A stretch of DNA of 64,000 bases, taken from Hanleya hanleyi. Its lineage: Eukaryota > Mollusca > Polyplacophora > Lepidopleurida > Hanleyidae. Made by a program: the position numbers and the translations under genes. The stretch spans positions 1-64,000 of the forward strand of contig JAVTVY010018940.1 in the NCBI GenBank assembly GCA_036873755.1, read 5' to 3'. This document shows positions 34,471 through 46,389 of this stretch, piece by piece. How positions within the stretch are numbered: the stretch's first letter is position 1; each line of letters begins with the position of its first letter. Under the pieces are notes generated by a model. It made no database searches. It was not told the DNA's origin and was given only the letters and a program-made list of their open reading frames with translations.

Positions 34471-35089
34471 TCAGAGTAGTGACTCTCATTCATAGCTGTT
34501 TTAAATACAGAAGGTCCAGGGCCTGAACATACAGATTGTTTCTCAAGTGCTCTGTATCTACATTGTCTAGTTACCATTTAGACGTTACTGTTCAATCCTG
34601 AATTCATGAATCCAGGACATCAGGAATTGAATCGCATGCCCAGAATGTGGATACTGCGTTATATCTCTATAATTACAGATCCTGTTGTGCCTGCGGATGA
34701 TTTTGGATGTTGGGAAGCCCAGGTGATTTTTTATCCCATTCCGCTGTCCAGTCACTCCTATCCTGTTTTGGACCCTCTGCTGCATTGTATATTCATGAGA
34801 TGGAGACCTATCATCGACTGGAATATCCATCATTCCTTCTTCATCAACTCCAGAATAGTCGACTCCATCAAGCTAGAGTCCTGCTGCTTTTGTTGACTTA
34901 CCTGTTCTACCAAGTGGTATACATATTACCAACGTTAACATGGATTTTTACGAGCCAGAATTTACCAACGATTTTGTATGCTCTATCTATCATCACTCAG
35001 ATACACTGTGCATCACCGCCTACGTGTATCTCTGAAATCCAGCTGTATCACAGTGACTGAATTTACTTGGTGTATATATATTTAGTGTA
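34471..35089. other. Non-coding stretch
   Basis: Open frames of up to 117 codons are present, but none shows a domain, biased composition or a conserved start. I see nothing to annotate as a gene. Confidence 0.4.
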
Positions 35090-35700
35090 TGATCAGGGTC
35101 ATAATACATTCTACTTCTCATGAGGTCAGCATTGACTGCTCACATTTCAGTATACATGAACAAACTAAGCTTGTCAGAAAGCCAGTTATATCATCGTTAT
35201 AATACATTCTGCTGCTCAGGAGGTCAGCATTGACTGCTCACAATTCAGTAGACATGAACATACAACTTGTCAGAAATCCAGCTATAGCATACTGACTTGA
35301 ACTGAATTTACTTGGTGACTGTTTATATTTAGTGTGCGATCATGGCCATAATACATTCTACTTCTCATGAGGTCAGCATTGACTGCTCATCAATTCAGTA
35401 TACATGAACATACAAAGCTTGTCAAAAATCCAGTTATATCATAGTGACTTGAACTGAATTTACTTGGTGTATATATTTAGTGTGTGATTATGGTCATAAT
35501 ACATTCTATTTCTCATGAGGTCAGCATTGACTGCTCACATTTCAGTATAGATAAACATTAAGCTTGTCAGAAATCCAGCTATACCATAGTGACTTGAACT
35601 GAATTTACTTTGTGTATATATTTAGTGTATGGTCGTAATACATTCTACTTTTCAGGAGGCCCGCATTGACTGCTCTAATTTCAGTACATAGAATTGACTT
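35090..35700 (+). repeat. Diverged tandem repeat, about five units
   Basis: Units repeat 'ataatacattctacttctcatgaggtc', 'agcattgactgctcac', 'atttcagtatacatgaac' and 'ttgtcagaaatccag', starting near 35100, 35200, 35348, 35497 and 35636, a period of about 100-150 bp. No coding potential. Confidence 0.75.
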
Positions 35701-38194
35701 GTTCCTTTCTATTCATATTGTAGGAGAAGTGTGACACCATCACCTATGTTTTGTCTCAACATCATATTCAGATGGTCTCCATTATACTCGAGCAGGGTCT
35801 ATAAATATGTATTTTTTTTTTATATCTAACATATGAACTTGGACAGGATAGCAACTTTTGATCTGACAGAACCAGATTTTGATCAGATATATCTCATATC
35901 TGACCGCTACTTCAGACCCTGCTGGAGTGTGATTTACAGTGTAATCTCTCTATAACTCTTGTCATTGGGGACTGCACTGGCACTTTTATATTTTCAGACC
36001 TCTAGAAGGGTTGAAATGATATGTGCCTAGACTCTAGTTGTTTTGGTTGAGTCAGCTGCTCTTGTTCTTGCATTGATGAGACAGCTTTCCTTACATGAGT
36101 AACTAGTACTTAACTTTTTATTTTTTTCTTTCAATTCTATACAGGTATGTCCATGACCAGGTTTGACAACACAACAGACAGCATTGTGCAGAACTTTCTT
36201 CAGCCTGAATTTCCTCTGAAGCTGCCAGCATGTTTGATATTGTCTATATTACTGTTCAGAGTCTTGAGATAAGCTAATTCAACATGTTCAAATAAGTCAA
36301 TTCCCAGAGTTTGGTCGAACTTTATTCTTTGAACATAGGCGAGATACGTTTTTTCATCAGACATATCTGATCATGCTGCTATTTCAGACCCTGATAGTTT
36401 CTTATTCCATTATGATTTCATACTCACAGACAGAAATGGTTGCCTGCTCTCAGCATCTCTATGCTTGCTGATCCTGTGTTAACTCCTTTCCTTTAATTAT
36501 TACTTCCAGGTTTTTCTCAGTGAGCTTTCTATTATTAATGTAGGTGATCCCAAAGATTGTTCTCTCTGTAGTGCAGTGTGACAGAGGGTTGAGGGGCGCC
36601 TGTGACATGTCTGTACATATCATCTGCAGCTTAATTTGGTGGAATCACTGGTCCTTCTGATATACTGTATCCCAGGTTATTATATTGTATTAGTTTGTTT
36701 CTAAGTTTTTTTGTGTGTTACTTTATAGACCACCAGTCTGTTTGCAGTAGCAGTGCTTTCCATGGGGAAGCGTAAATATGGACGTTGTAAAACACTTTTA
36801 TCTTTAAGAATTCCTCATGCATTGTCTATTTCAGAGAGGAAATCCTACCTCATCCTATCATTCCCAGGCTTGTGAATCCAGTACTAACTATCATTACTAT
36901 CACTTTCAGGTCTTTTACCAGTGAGCTCCATCACACACAGATACTGGTATATGTGAATTCCTGTATTATGTATTATACAACAATCATATTGACTTCCTTT
37001 TGTCAACTTTATTTCAAAGATTATTCTTGAGAAAGCGAGGCTTAATCCTAACCTTCCCTTGGACAATGGACAACCTTGAGGATCTTCATGTTTTTATCCG
37101 CCATACAATTTAACTGGCTGGCAGTTCAATGTTTTGTGGGGGAATGTCTGAGAAGTGAAGGATATTACTCATTTTTAGGAGGGTAACCGTGACTCTTCCA
37201 GTGCCAGTTGTTTTCTTTAATTGAAATAAATAAAGAAAAGAAATGAAATAAAAAAATTCCTGACAGGCCCATGAACCTTTCTCGTGCTATATATTTATTG
37301 TATTAATATGGTTCTTCACTATATGACAGGTATTTTATGCTGCCCTGAATGGTATTTGTTCTTCCAGTACTTGGCTGATGTGGATTTCTGTGCCCCTACC
37401 TTCAGGCACACTTATGCATATTTCTATCATTTTCAGTCTAAAGATTTGTACTGTTTCTTATAATTGGTAAGGTAATATTCCACCATCCATGGACGCATAG
37501 TAATAGATTGCCCATGTTTTTTCATGCTATCTTTTATTGATTTACATGCTAATTTGGGGAATGAGTTCCCTTTATATTTGTTTGAGTCAATCTGTCTTGC
37601 TATATACCCTGTGCAAAATAAACTACATGTACCTGATTGTATTATTTCATGCAATTGCAGTCTTGATATAGTTGGCTGCTATATTACCATTGATCTGCTC
37701 ATGAAGATGTACACATTTGTAGTCAGTCATTACTTCAGTTAGCGCTAGCCAGTTGCTGCCATTCTCAGGTTATCAAACCAACTATTAAGAGGCCAGTGAT
37801 ATCTACTCATCCTACTGTTTTGTGTTAAATACTGTAAGGGCTAGGTCAGAGACTTCGGTTGGGTGATAACAGTTCCATCTTTTACTCCACTGTTATCTGT
37901 GGCCCTTTATGCTCCCCACCTTTGCTGGTATAACAACATTTACATTATTTGCTAATTGGGGGGCATGTTCTATCACTGCATTTGGTAACACATAATTCAC
38001 ATAATTCATATGTGTTCTCCATGCCCCTGCTATTTTATCATTTGTCATTTGAATTAATGATTTGTCATTTGAATTAATGATTATAACCATTGTCATTTGA
38101 ATAAATGACCTAACCAGATTTCTGGGTATTGTGTTTGTCTTTCCCAGCAAACTGAGCTCATTCTCTGACCTAGTCTATCTCGAGCATAAATATT
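35701..38194. other. Non-coding stretch
   Basis: AT-rich sequence with short open frames only. A pyrimidine-rich tract before 'acag' at 36145 could be a splice acceptor, but no exon can be supported around it. A short direct repeat 'tgtcatttgaat.aatga' lies at 38041-38110. I see no gene or RNA. Confidence 0.45.
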
Positions 38195-39505
38195 ATTAAA
38201 CAGCACCGTGAGTGACAACACACAAGAAACCACCCTGACCTAGCCATTACAGTGGAATCCCAAAACCCACACCTTGACCACGGACAATCAACGGAAACAA
38301 GAACAGCTTCTACATTCAAATCAAATCGAACAATGCCTACCACAACCACGGACAATTGAAACCATACCCACTGAAGACAACACAGTTCAGATGAACCACA
38401 CCTGAGATGCCACTGATGTAACGATTGTCCAATGCAAATATGATCCTTTGACTTTCACCAATATAAGATGTAGACCTGCCAACCTGTACCCCAATACACA
38501 TTCCAAGCAATTGTTACAGGCACAGATTTCTGGAAGAACCCGCCTATGGTTCTCCCAGTTTTTTCTGGACGGCTTTGTGTGTACAGAGGGGTACAAAGAC
38601 AAAGGAATCACCCACGCGACTACAATGTACAATGAACACATACCAATGTAACACGTCTACCTTGCTGTCTTCTCTGCAAATGATGACAATATCCAAAAAC
38701 TAATTTTTTATACCATTTGTAGGTAAATCTTGTCTAAAACGTGGTGATGTGGCTAGATCGTGTCTCTTACGTGGCCCGAACGTGTGAGTCGTGGCACAAT
38801 CGGGTTAAGTCGTGGTATATTCTTGGCGCAATCGGGGCACTAACGTGGCTGTGTCGGATGCGTCTTGGCCTGGTCGTGGCTCTGTTGTCGTGTAGTCGGG
38901 AGAAGCAAGACCCTCGAAGCGTCCACGATTGGGCCACGACCAATCCGACTGCAACACGACTGAGCCAAGACTGTGCCCCGACTATCCCGACCGCGCCACG
39001 TCCTCACTACGTCCTAGCCACGATTTTTGAGAATCTTGAGAGTTTCCCGATTATTAAGCTCCGACCTAAAAAGTCGTGGCACCCCTCCCGACCGTTCCCG
39101 ATCCTCACGAACATGCCACGGCTAGCCCCGATCACGCCACGACCTTCCCGACTTGGCCACGACTTTTCACCCGATTTTCCATATTTTTGAATCGGGACGG
39201 TCGTGGCACGGTCGGGAAGCCCGGTGTGATAGTAGTTTAACCTAATCAAAAATCAACCGATGAACCTGTACATAGACAATTCTTCTATTCTATTTATATC
39301 TCCATACGCCCATTTATTATTATTTACTTATTTATTTATCTATATATTTATTTACTTATTTATTTGTTTATTTGATAATACAGCGCTTGTAAACATCTTT
39401 AACAAACTAAGAAATGTAACGTGTAATTAAAATAAAACATTGAGTTGATGGGCTGCGAAATCCGTACGGGAAGCGGCCCTTAAACTGCAATTTCAATCAA
39501 TACTA
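38195..39505 (+). repeat. Dispersed repeat Rep1, second copy, interrupted
   Basis: 38195-38680 matches 745-1100, and 39236-39505 matches 1100-1157 plus 7140-7325, ending 'caatttcaatcaatac'. Between lies a different, inverted-motif block (38735-39235). At 39508 the copy abuts the endonuclease part of the CR1-type LINE, which stops there, so Rep1 or a deletion removed the LINE's RT half. Confidence 0.65.
38735..39235. repeat. Foldback-like block of TCGTGGC / GCCACGA motifs
   Basis: The left half is dense in CGTGGC and TCGTGG with ATCGGG spacers; from about 38930 the right half is dense in GCCACGA, CCCGAC and CCACG, the reverse complements. The block interrupts Rep1. A 149-codon open frame across it is a product of the GC-rich repeats. 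It is probably a short inverted-repeat element. Confidence 0.55.
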
Positions 39506-39507
39506 GG

Positions 39508-39896
39508 TGGGATGTAGGTAATGCAGACAAAATAATTACTACTGCTATTTAAACATTCTCTTTAAGTTTTACCCACATTACATCACCAAAGTGAGTTCTT
39601 TCAACTGTAACTGCACCAGCATATTTTTCCTTATACAAAAAGAGAATACCACCTCTAAAAGTCTCATCAGAGTTGTCTCCCTTCCTACAACAACCTACAC
39701 TACAGAAACCAGGAATAAATTTGCTATAATAATCCTCTGTTGCGGATTCTTCACTAAGCCAAGCCTCTGAAAGACCAATAAAATCATAATTGCTAATACA
39801 TCTAAGGAACTGTTCTTTTGATTTCACATTCGATAACTTCGAATCTACTCCTTGAATATTCCAGAACAAAAACTTTTTATGCATCATTCCTGACAT
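39508..39896 (-). pseudogene. CR1-type LINE ORF2: endonuclease N-terminus, truncated
   Basis: Starts at ATG 39896. KFLFWNIQG, YDFIGLSEAWL and GGILFLYKEK match the N-terminal half of an apurinic-type endonuclease: the asparagine motif, then the glutamate motif as SEAW. The frame stops at 39549; a few more codons (about 39510-39545) in another frame keep the family's CITYIPPS strand. The rest of the endonuclease and all of RT are gone, replaced at 39508 by the Rep1 end. It lies downstream of the ORF1 pieces at 40427-63282 and belongs to the same insertion. Confidence 0.8.
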
Positions 39897-40426
39897 CTAG
39901 TTAGGTAAAGTAATTATCTAACTGTATATGGGCAAGTCTCTGATATATATCAATATATATTCACCCCAGCTAGGTGAGCAAGTATATAACTATTCGTTAG
40001 AGGATCAGTCAAATATTGATACAAAATTTGATGGCTGAAAAGAATTACATATACAAATTCATCTATACTAGTTTTTCCATGTTATATCGACATGTAATCT
40101 ACTTAATCATGTGAATGCTATAATCCACCCGAACTTAAATCAAGTATGTTTGTATGCATACTGATCAAGTGGTCAGAAAATTATTCAAAAGTTGATGAAG
40201 TTGAAAATGAATTACGTATGCAAATACTACAATGAAGTAGAGAATAGGAACTTTAAATATCAGATTCATTAAGTTCATTTGCATTATCAAGGATGTCAGT
40301 GTTCATGGCTTACATCACAGGGAGAGCATTGTTTGCCATATATGGTTGATATTGTGGAAACCATGGCGAACAGACAGGTTGGTGAAACATGAGTGATGCA
40401 CCCCTGTTCACTGAATATGAATTTGA

Positions 40427-40825
40427 TTACATGTTCATCATTGGAGGTATGTGCAGATGTGAAGACTGGGGCGGGTAATCTGCTTTCTGTTCAAACCCTG
40501 GAGGTGGCATCATACTATACACTGGGAGGTGACTAAATCCTGAGGTGTTAGGACACATGGGCCTGGATGAATGTGCATTATTAGTAACCTGAGGCTGCCC
40601 CCCTAGTTGACTACCTACGGAAGAAATATTACCACTGGTCATGCTGGTTGAGTTGGCGACGGATGTTTGACCACATGGTTGATTACCTGTAATACTCGCA
40701 TTACCAATACTAGAAGTATCAGTCGCGGACTGCCCTGTACACTCAGTGGCACCGGTTTTCTCAAGTTCATGAGTGCTGGTATGTTTAAGTTTAGTTTCAC
40801 CGACATGAAGAATAGTACTTGATCT
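40427..40825 (-). pseudogene. CR1-type LINE ORF1, C-terminal segment
   Basis: This S/T/N/P-rich tail of ORF1 (for example STILHVGETKLKH.. to ..HIPPMMNM, stop at 40427) continues directly from 42265-42322 once the 40826-42264 insertion and one copy of its CTTGATCT duplication are removed. About 530 bp without an open frame separate it from ORF2 at 39896. Confidence 0.75.
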
Positions 40826-42272
40826 CGGTCGTACTAAAAACTGCGCGGAACTGCGCAGAACTGCGCAGAGCTTAATTTCAACTGCGCGTGGATTATTTGA
40901 TGGATTTTTCTTTATTTGCTGACGAGCAGAATACGAGCAGAAGATTCGCAAAATGCGAATCTGTAGACTATATGTCGCTCGAAACGAGAGAGAACGAAAT
41001 TCAAATACGCGGAAATTATGTTTCACTGCCCGGAGATTCGCTTCGCTGGAATGGAATCGTTAATATTAGAGCACCTTATCCTACCTTATTCGTTATCATT
41101 TCACTTGGAATCATTTGATATGCTTTCTTCAACTGAGTCTTATGTGTGGAATTTCAACTGTATGGCGGGTATCAAGTTTAACTGCGCGGAAATCGTGTTT
41201 CACTCCACTCAGATTCGCTTCGCTCGAACTAAGTCTGATGTGCATGAATTGTATCTGTCCGAACGTCAATTGAGTATAAATTTTAACTGCGCGGAAATCG
41301 AGCCCGTAAGCAAATTTGGCGCAAAGTTTAACTGCGCGGAAATCCATGGCAGCTTCACCCCACACAGATTCTCCTGGATTGAACTAAGTTTGATATGTAT
41401 GAATTTCAAAAGGCTTGCGTGTATGAATTTCATCTGTCCGAACGTGAACTTGGTATAAATTTCAACTGCGCGGAAATCAAGCCCGTAAGCAAATTTGGCA
41501 CAAAGTTTAACTGCCCGGAAATCCATGGTAGCTTCACTCCACGCAGATTCTCTTAGATTGAAGTCTGATATGTATGAATTTCAAAAGGCTTGCGTGTATC
41601 AATTGCATCTGTCCGAACGTGAACTTGGTATAAATTTCAACTGCGCGGAAATCGAGCCCGTATAAAGTTTAACTAAAGATTCCAGGAGAATCTGCGTGGG
41701 GTGAAGCTGCCATGGATTTCCGCGCAGTTAAACTTTACGCCAAATTTGCTTACGGGCTCGATTTCCGCGCAGTTAAAATTTATATTCAATTTACGTTTGG
41801 ACAGATACAATTCATACACATCAGACTTAGTTCGAGCGAAGGGAATCTGAGTGGAGTGAAACACGATTTCCGCGCAGTTAAAATTGATACCCGGCAATAT
41901 ATACTTACGGACAGTTGAAATTCCACACATAAGACTCAGTTGAAGAAAGCATATCAAATGATTCCAAGTGAAATGATAACGAATAAGGTAGGATAAGGTG
42001 CTCTAAAATTAACGATTCCATTCCAGCGAAGCGAATCTCCGGGCAGTGAAACATAATTTCCGCGCATTTGAATTTCGTTCTCTCTCGTTTCAAGCGACAT
42101 ATAGTCTACATTTGTTGTCTGTTTTATTAATATCAATACTCTGCTCGTCAGCAAATAAAGAAAAATCCATCAAATAATCCACGCGCAGTTGAAATTAAGC
42201 TCCGCGCAGTTCCGCGCATTTCTGCGCATTTCTGCGCAGTTCCGCGCAGTTTTTAGTACGACCCCTTGATCT
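40818..42272. mobile_element. Inverted-repeat DNA transposon, 8-bp TSD CTTGATCT
   Basis: The element spans 40826-42264 (1439 bp), flanked by perfect CTTGATCT at 40818-40825 and 42265-42272. It starts CGGTCGTACTAAAAACTG and ends with the inverse of GGGTCGTACTAAAAACTG. The arms (about 40826-41378 and 41681-42264) are inverted copies around a 300-bp middle. It carries many copies of AACTGCGCGGAAATC. The repetitive open frames on both strands do not form a transposase, so it is non-autonomous. An 8-bp duplication fits hAT, P or Merlin-type transposases; which one is not clear. Confidence 0.88.
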
Positions 42273-42322
42273 AGGAGACCGAGACATCTGACGACGATTC
42301 AGACGGAAGACATGGAATTTAA
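42265..42322 (-). pseudogene. CR1-type LINE ORF1, short segment between two insertions
   Basis: Only 58 bp, but it reads in frame (VFRLNRRQMSRSPRSS region) and joins the segments on either side when the two insertions and one copy of each duplication are removed. This proves that the flanking pieces belong to one LINE. Confidence 0.75.
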
Positions 42323-43077
42323 GGGAGTAGAGGACGTTCATTTCCCTGCTCTTATGGGGCTACAACACGGTCATTTGTCAAATTTTTCAAAACAAGCTGA
42401 ATTTCCTAATAAAAGTACCCAGACATATCAAAATGGAATAAAAATCAACAAAAGACACAACACAACCATTTGTGCGTTTTACTGGTGGCTCGATAGTGTG
42501 ATGGGATGGACCAAAAAATTGGCATTTTAAATTCAACGGTTGAAGGGTGCAAAGTGCTCCATAGATTAAAAATTATTCCTCCGGAATACCCCCCAAATTC
42601 ACTCTTATTCAGTTTCAACTAAAACAAAACTTCTGAATGGCTAATAAATTGATCTTCAATAATATTCTCCACACCCACCCCGATTCTTCACACCCACCCC
42701 CTCCTGGAAATAGGACTGAAAAGGCTCCGTTTATCTGTTATACTGCTACTATTTTCTAAGAAAGTATGGTGTCCCCCTGTTTTTATTACATATTTAACAA
42801 GCACTTTATGTGTTTAGTATTATATAGCAAAATGGGGAAAATTTGACCTTGAGAAGTCTGATTTATTGAACATCTAAGAAGAAAAAATTCAAATTTCTCT
42901 ATGTATTCAGTGTTATGGCTTTTAAGTGGTATACATGCATTTGGCTGCCATATTTTATTAACGAGTATGGTGACCCCATATTTTTTTTCCATGGATCATC
43001 TTCTCCTAACCTTGAAAAAATCCTGAAATTTAAAAAAAAATTCAACCTCTAGAAATGAACGTCCTCTACTCCCTTAA
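42319..43077. mobile_element. MITE with TTAA target duplication
   Basis: The element is 42323-43073 (751 bp), flanked by TTAA at 42319-42322 and 43074-43077. It has perfect 22-bp inverted ends: GGGAGTAGAGGACGTTCATTTC at 42323-42344 and its inverse at 43052-43073. The interior is AT-rich and non-coding. TTAA targets are used by piggyBac- and Kolobok-type transposases; the family cannot be fixed from the ends alone. Confidence 0.88.
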
Positions 43078-43260
43078 TTGATCTCACTACCAGCGCTGTG
43101 CCTATGTCGTTGAGGTGCGTATCATCCTCGTACAGATGAGACTTTCCTTCCCCATGATCATCACTGAACACTGTGTCACACTCAATGAATTGTACCCAGT
43201 CACTGATACAGTGATTTCGGATGATGGCATTCAGTGTGTTAATCCTATCATTATCAGAAT
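43074..43260 (-). pseudogene. CR1-type LINE ORF1, C-terminal half of the esterase
   Basis: Minus-strand frame reading DRINTLNAIIRNHC.. then DDTHLNDIG, the last block of an SGNH esterase with its catalytic Asp-x-x-His. It continues into 42265-42322 across the TTAA MITE. Its N-terminal half is at 50651-51000, beyond the tyrosine-recombinase element; roughly 50 residues between the halves are not found. Confidence 0.8.
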
Positions 43261-43859
43261 ATTTCGCGATTCACATAACTTATGAATTGTTAACTACATG
43301 AAGCAACTGAACACATATTTGTGTGGAGATAATCAGGCCACGGCTTTTATTCAGTTCTTGGAATGATTTTCATGGAAGCAAATTACACATGGCCCTCAAA
43401 TGGCTACATATGAGGATAAAGCAAACCAAGGCTAAACAAATCATGCTAAATACATGTATACAAAGTATACCCTCTGTCCAACCAACAAACTCCCATGGCT
43501 ACATGGAAGCTTGACATGAGATATATATATCCCCCAACCCACTGGGCAACCTAGCGGATCAGAACCCTTTCCAATGGCCACAAAGGAAAGCACAATTAGC
43601 ATATGCAAATTAGCCTATAGTATAAATCCAATATTTGCCCCATGAAAATACCGCCACACAGACATCTCCAAAGATGACTGTCCCAAGCAACAGAACAAAG
43701 CCGTGGCCATGAACACTAAGTTCAACTCAACGCGATCAACTGTTCAATCTGTTTGTGGTCTCCGATTTACTTGAGTAGAATATATCGCGATAATCGTCTC
43801 TAATGCTTAACAAAGCGCTTAAGCCACACATAATGCTATACATGGAATGACTAATAGTC

Positions 43860-44300
43860 GACAGGCGGAAAGTAGCTGACTCCCCTAGGAAACAGCTCCT
43901 CGATTGCCCCCTCAAAATATTTAGCAGGAAATCATTTCCAATTCCAGATGTACCCCATCACTGAATAAAGAAAGCATGTCGCGCCAAACATCAGGGTGAC
44001 GGATAACAAACGACCGCCCTAGATCATGTCGCATCTTATGAGCCAGATGACAGGTAGTTACAGTACATAGGTCATTGGCGCCGGCATGAATTATCAGAAA
44101 ATCAGGTAGTGATCGCGATATTCTTAACTGTTCGTGTACAGTGGGTAATATTTGGTGCCACCGAAAATCACGCACACCGATCCATTTGATATGTATGCCA
44201 TGTCGTAGTAAGAGGCCAAGATGAATTCCACTCGCTTTTATAGCAGCTCTGTGCTGGACCCAATAAACAGTGCTGGAACTCACGATTCAAACTGTGGTAC
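43860..44300 (-). pseudogene. SGNH hydrolase-like domain of the YR retrotransposon
   Basis: The main frame (43921-44283) contains STVYWVQHRAAIKAS, then IHLGLL, IKWIGVRDFRWHQILP, a GAND block (LIIHAGANDL) typical of SGNH block III and SDGVHL with the Asp/His of block V. The usual block I serine context is altered, and the frame shifts just after SDGVHL, continuing to about 43860. SGNH/hydrolase ORFs downstream of the recombinase are known in Ngaro-type elements. Its role in the element's life cycle is not established. Confidence 0.75.
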
Positions 44301-44779
44301 TGCGCCTGTGAGATGTATCTACAAAAGACTTGGTATGTGCAGTGACAGGCCTTCAGCTAGAAGCTACATGCATGATTCTGCATGAGGTTCTGAGAAACAC
44401 TTCCAAAGTAAATATTTGGAAAGGTGGAGATAATCTCGGGTGTGCTTGACAATTATTTAATTCTAGCTGAAAGCCTGTGAATTAATGAACAATTCAACAT
44501 ACATGTATGCAATACAGTGTAACCTCTCTATAACGCTGCTCTTGAGGGACCAAATTTGAATCACCTTATAGATTTTCAGGTTGACCGGTTATTAACAGGT
44601 TGAAATGACATGTATGCATTAATATGGGGGGCATCATAGCACTCACCTTATATCAAAATCAGCATTATATCGAGGCACTTTATAGTGAAGCTAGGCTGTA
44701 TATCAACATCTGAGTTGCCCCACAATGGATCTAATTATGAGCAATAATTTGGAACCGGGCAGGTATGCATATACACCTC

Positions 44780-45560
44780 TGGAAGGCACCAGACCTCGAT
44801 CTACCAAGCTGTTGGATTACCTCCCCTAGCACACCCTTCGCGGTCACGTATGAAGCATGACCAGTTCTAAAGAAAATGAGTATTAAATCGGTGAGATTGG
44901 CAATTCAGGAATGCCAGTGATTTCTTCAGTACTACCGCAAACTGACACCGACTCAATGACGAACCATATAAATGCAACCGGAATTGCTTACCTTCAATGT
45001 GCCTTGGCATATGCGTAAGCTGAGCTACGGCATCAAGCGGACAAGGTTCACCACCCCCTGGGATTGTTAACCTAAACCTTCACCAAGCTGATTCGTTTCA
45101 GAAAACCTTATTGTTAATTCAATACCCCCATTATGCAGCCCCAAAATCAATGTGCACATCATGGATTCCTAGTGCCCTATGGCTATGTATTCTTTGGTGA
45201 AACGAAACCGATTCACTAGCTGCTCTAAACAGTGATGGATAACCTCCAATTCAAGTGGCTACTTTGTTTCAGCCCTTCAACAATAATTTGCATATTATAA
45301 AATTCTGGGCTGGATAGGTGTGCATGAAAAGCATGAATATGCCCACATTTGAATGGGAGTAACCCTGTCTGGAAAGATGTGCAACGTATTGTAGGAGCTA
45401 ACTGCCTGCAACTGGCCATATGGGGTCAGACTAGCATTGAATCTAATTTGCTCAGGGGAGGTATTGCTCAGGGGAGGCAACACCTGCATCATAAGTGGCT
45501 AATTTTCTTGGAGACATTGAGTTCTACAATAGTATACAAGCTTCATCTGCTAAAGCCACT
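44780..45560 (-). pseudogene. Tyrosine recombinase of the YR retrotransposon
   Basis: The C-terminal catalytic box reads HFLRTGHASYVTAKG then EVIQQLGRSRSGAF at about 44790-44930. This matches the family's H-x-x-R box and the following helix that carries the nucleophile. The expected tyrosine after GAFQR is a cysteine here. N-terminal pieces lie at about 45300-45490 (SLTPYGQLQAVSSYN, FPDRVTPIQMWAYS). Several stops show the enzyme is dead. Confidence 0.7.
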
Positions 45561-45639
45561 TGGGTAGAGGGGTAGGCAACTGCTCGACCTGCAGTGCCAA
45601 CCGATGGAATCTGTCCCACTGAAACCGTGAATTCATTAA

Positions 45640-46080
45640 TTGACCAACTTACGTGCCTGGACTTGAACAAAATATTGTTCCTCAAACAAACCAATACTAA
45701 GATACGCACCAGCCTCATCACCCGTGTAGAAGAACTGGTCTGCTTGTTCACTACAGTCACTACTGCCTGGTTATCTGACCTGAAATCATTCTTTTATGCT
45801 GCAAGTAGCAACCTCATAGTTCAACAGCTGAAACAATGGGGAATAATTCTACGAAAGTAATGTCCTTTTTAATCCCTGAGATGTACCATTCTGTAGGCCA
45901 TGAGGCAAAAGCCCATCTACCCTCAAAATATGCCCATATGCCACAACTACAAGCGGCATCAGTAAATAATTGAATGTTTTCCAGATCTGGTCAAGGAACG
46001 CACTCACGCCATTACAGTACTAGAAATTTCAGCCAAATTTCCAAATCAGCTTTCATTTCTGATGTCACCCTAATATGATA
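45640..46080 (-). pseudogene. RNase H of the YR retrotransposon
   Basis: Readable stretches are LQLFTDA-type (IQLFTDAACSCGIWAYF), RWAFASWP, then SDNQAVVTVVNKQTSSS and FKSRHVSWSINEF. These match RNase H of DIRS/Ngaro elements and the HVxG.N joining region before the recombinase. Broken by stops and one frame change. Confidence 0.7.
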
Positions 46081-46205
46081 ATGGGACAAACGTACTCTCA
46101 TGGTAGCATTGATGAGATGCCTGAAGAATGCTCCACTGGTGCTATAGCCCTACAGGTAAAGTTAAGCAGGCCGGTGGCTGACTGTAATTCCTTTAAGGAT
46201 AGCTA

Positions 46206-46372
46206 TCCCAGACCGACCACCGTAATTCTGTAGGTGTGTTTACGGTCAATTACTTACCATTGGAGTCAGGCCGACCACCGTAATTCTGTAGGTGTGTTTA
46301 CGGTCAATTACTTACCATTGGAGTCAGGCCGAGCACCATAATTCTGTAGTTGTGTTTCGGTCAATTACTACC
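46206..46372 (+). repeat. Triple 63-bp tandem repeat
   Basis: Three copies of 'gaccaccgtaattctgtag' plus 'gtgtgtttacggtcaattac', the third diverged. It interrupts the RT frame of the decayed YR retrotransposon, roughly where the catalytic aspartates would be. Confidence 0.75.
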
Positions 46373-46389
46373 ACGGTGACTTTCCGGAG

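Noticed and set aside
34585..35060. Open frames of 82-117 codons on both strands
   Set aside because: No domain, no composition bias and overlapping on opposite strands; likely chance.
35090..35700. CRISPR-like array
   Set aside because: Units are long, diverged and without unique spacers; this is an animal tandem repeat.
36120..36260. Possible exon after a pyrimidine tract and ACAG
   Set aside because: No open frame with protein signature and no matching donor or neighbouring exon.
38741..39190. 149-codon open frame
   Set aside because: Lies over the TCGTGGC/GCCACGA motif block; composition reflects the repeat.
40888..42154. Frames reading as repeated 'FNCAEI' or 'DFRAVK' text
   Set aside because: Both come from the AACTGCGCGGAAATC motif in the foldback element, read in two directions; not a transposase.
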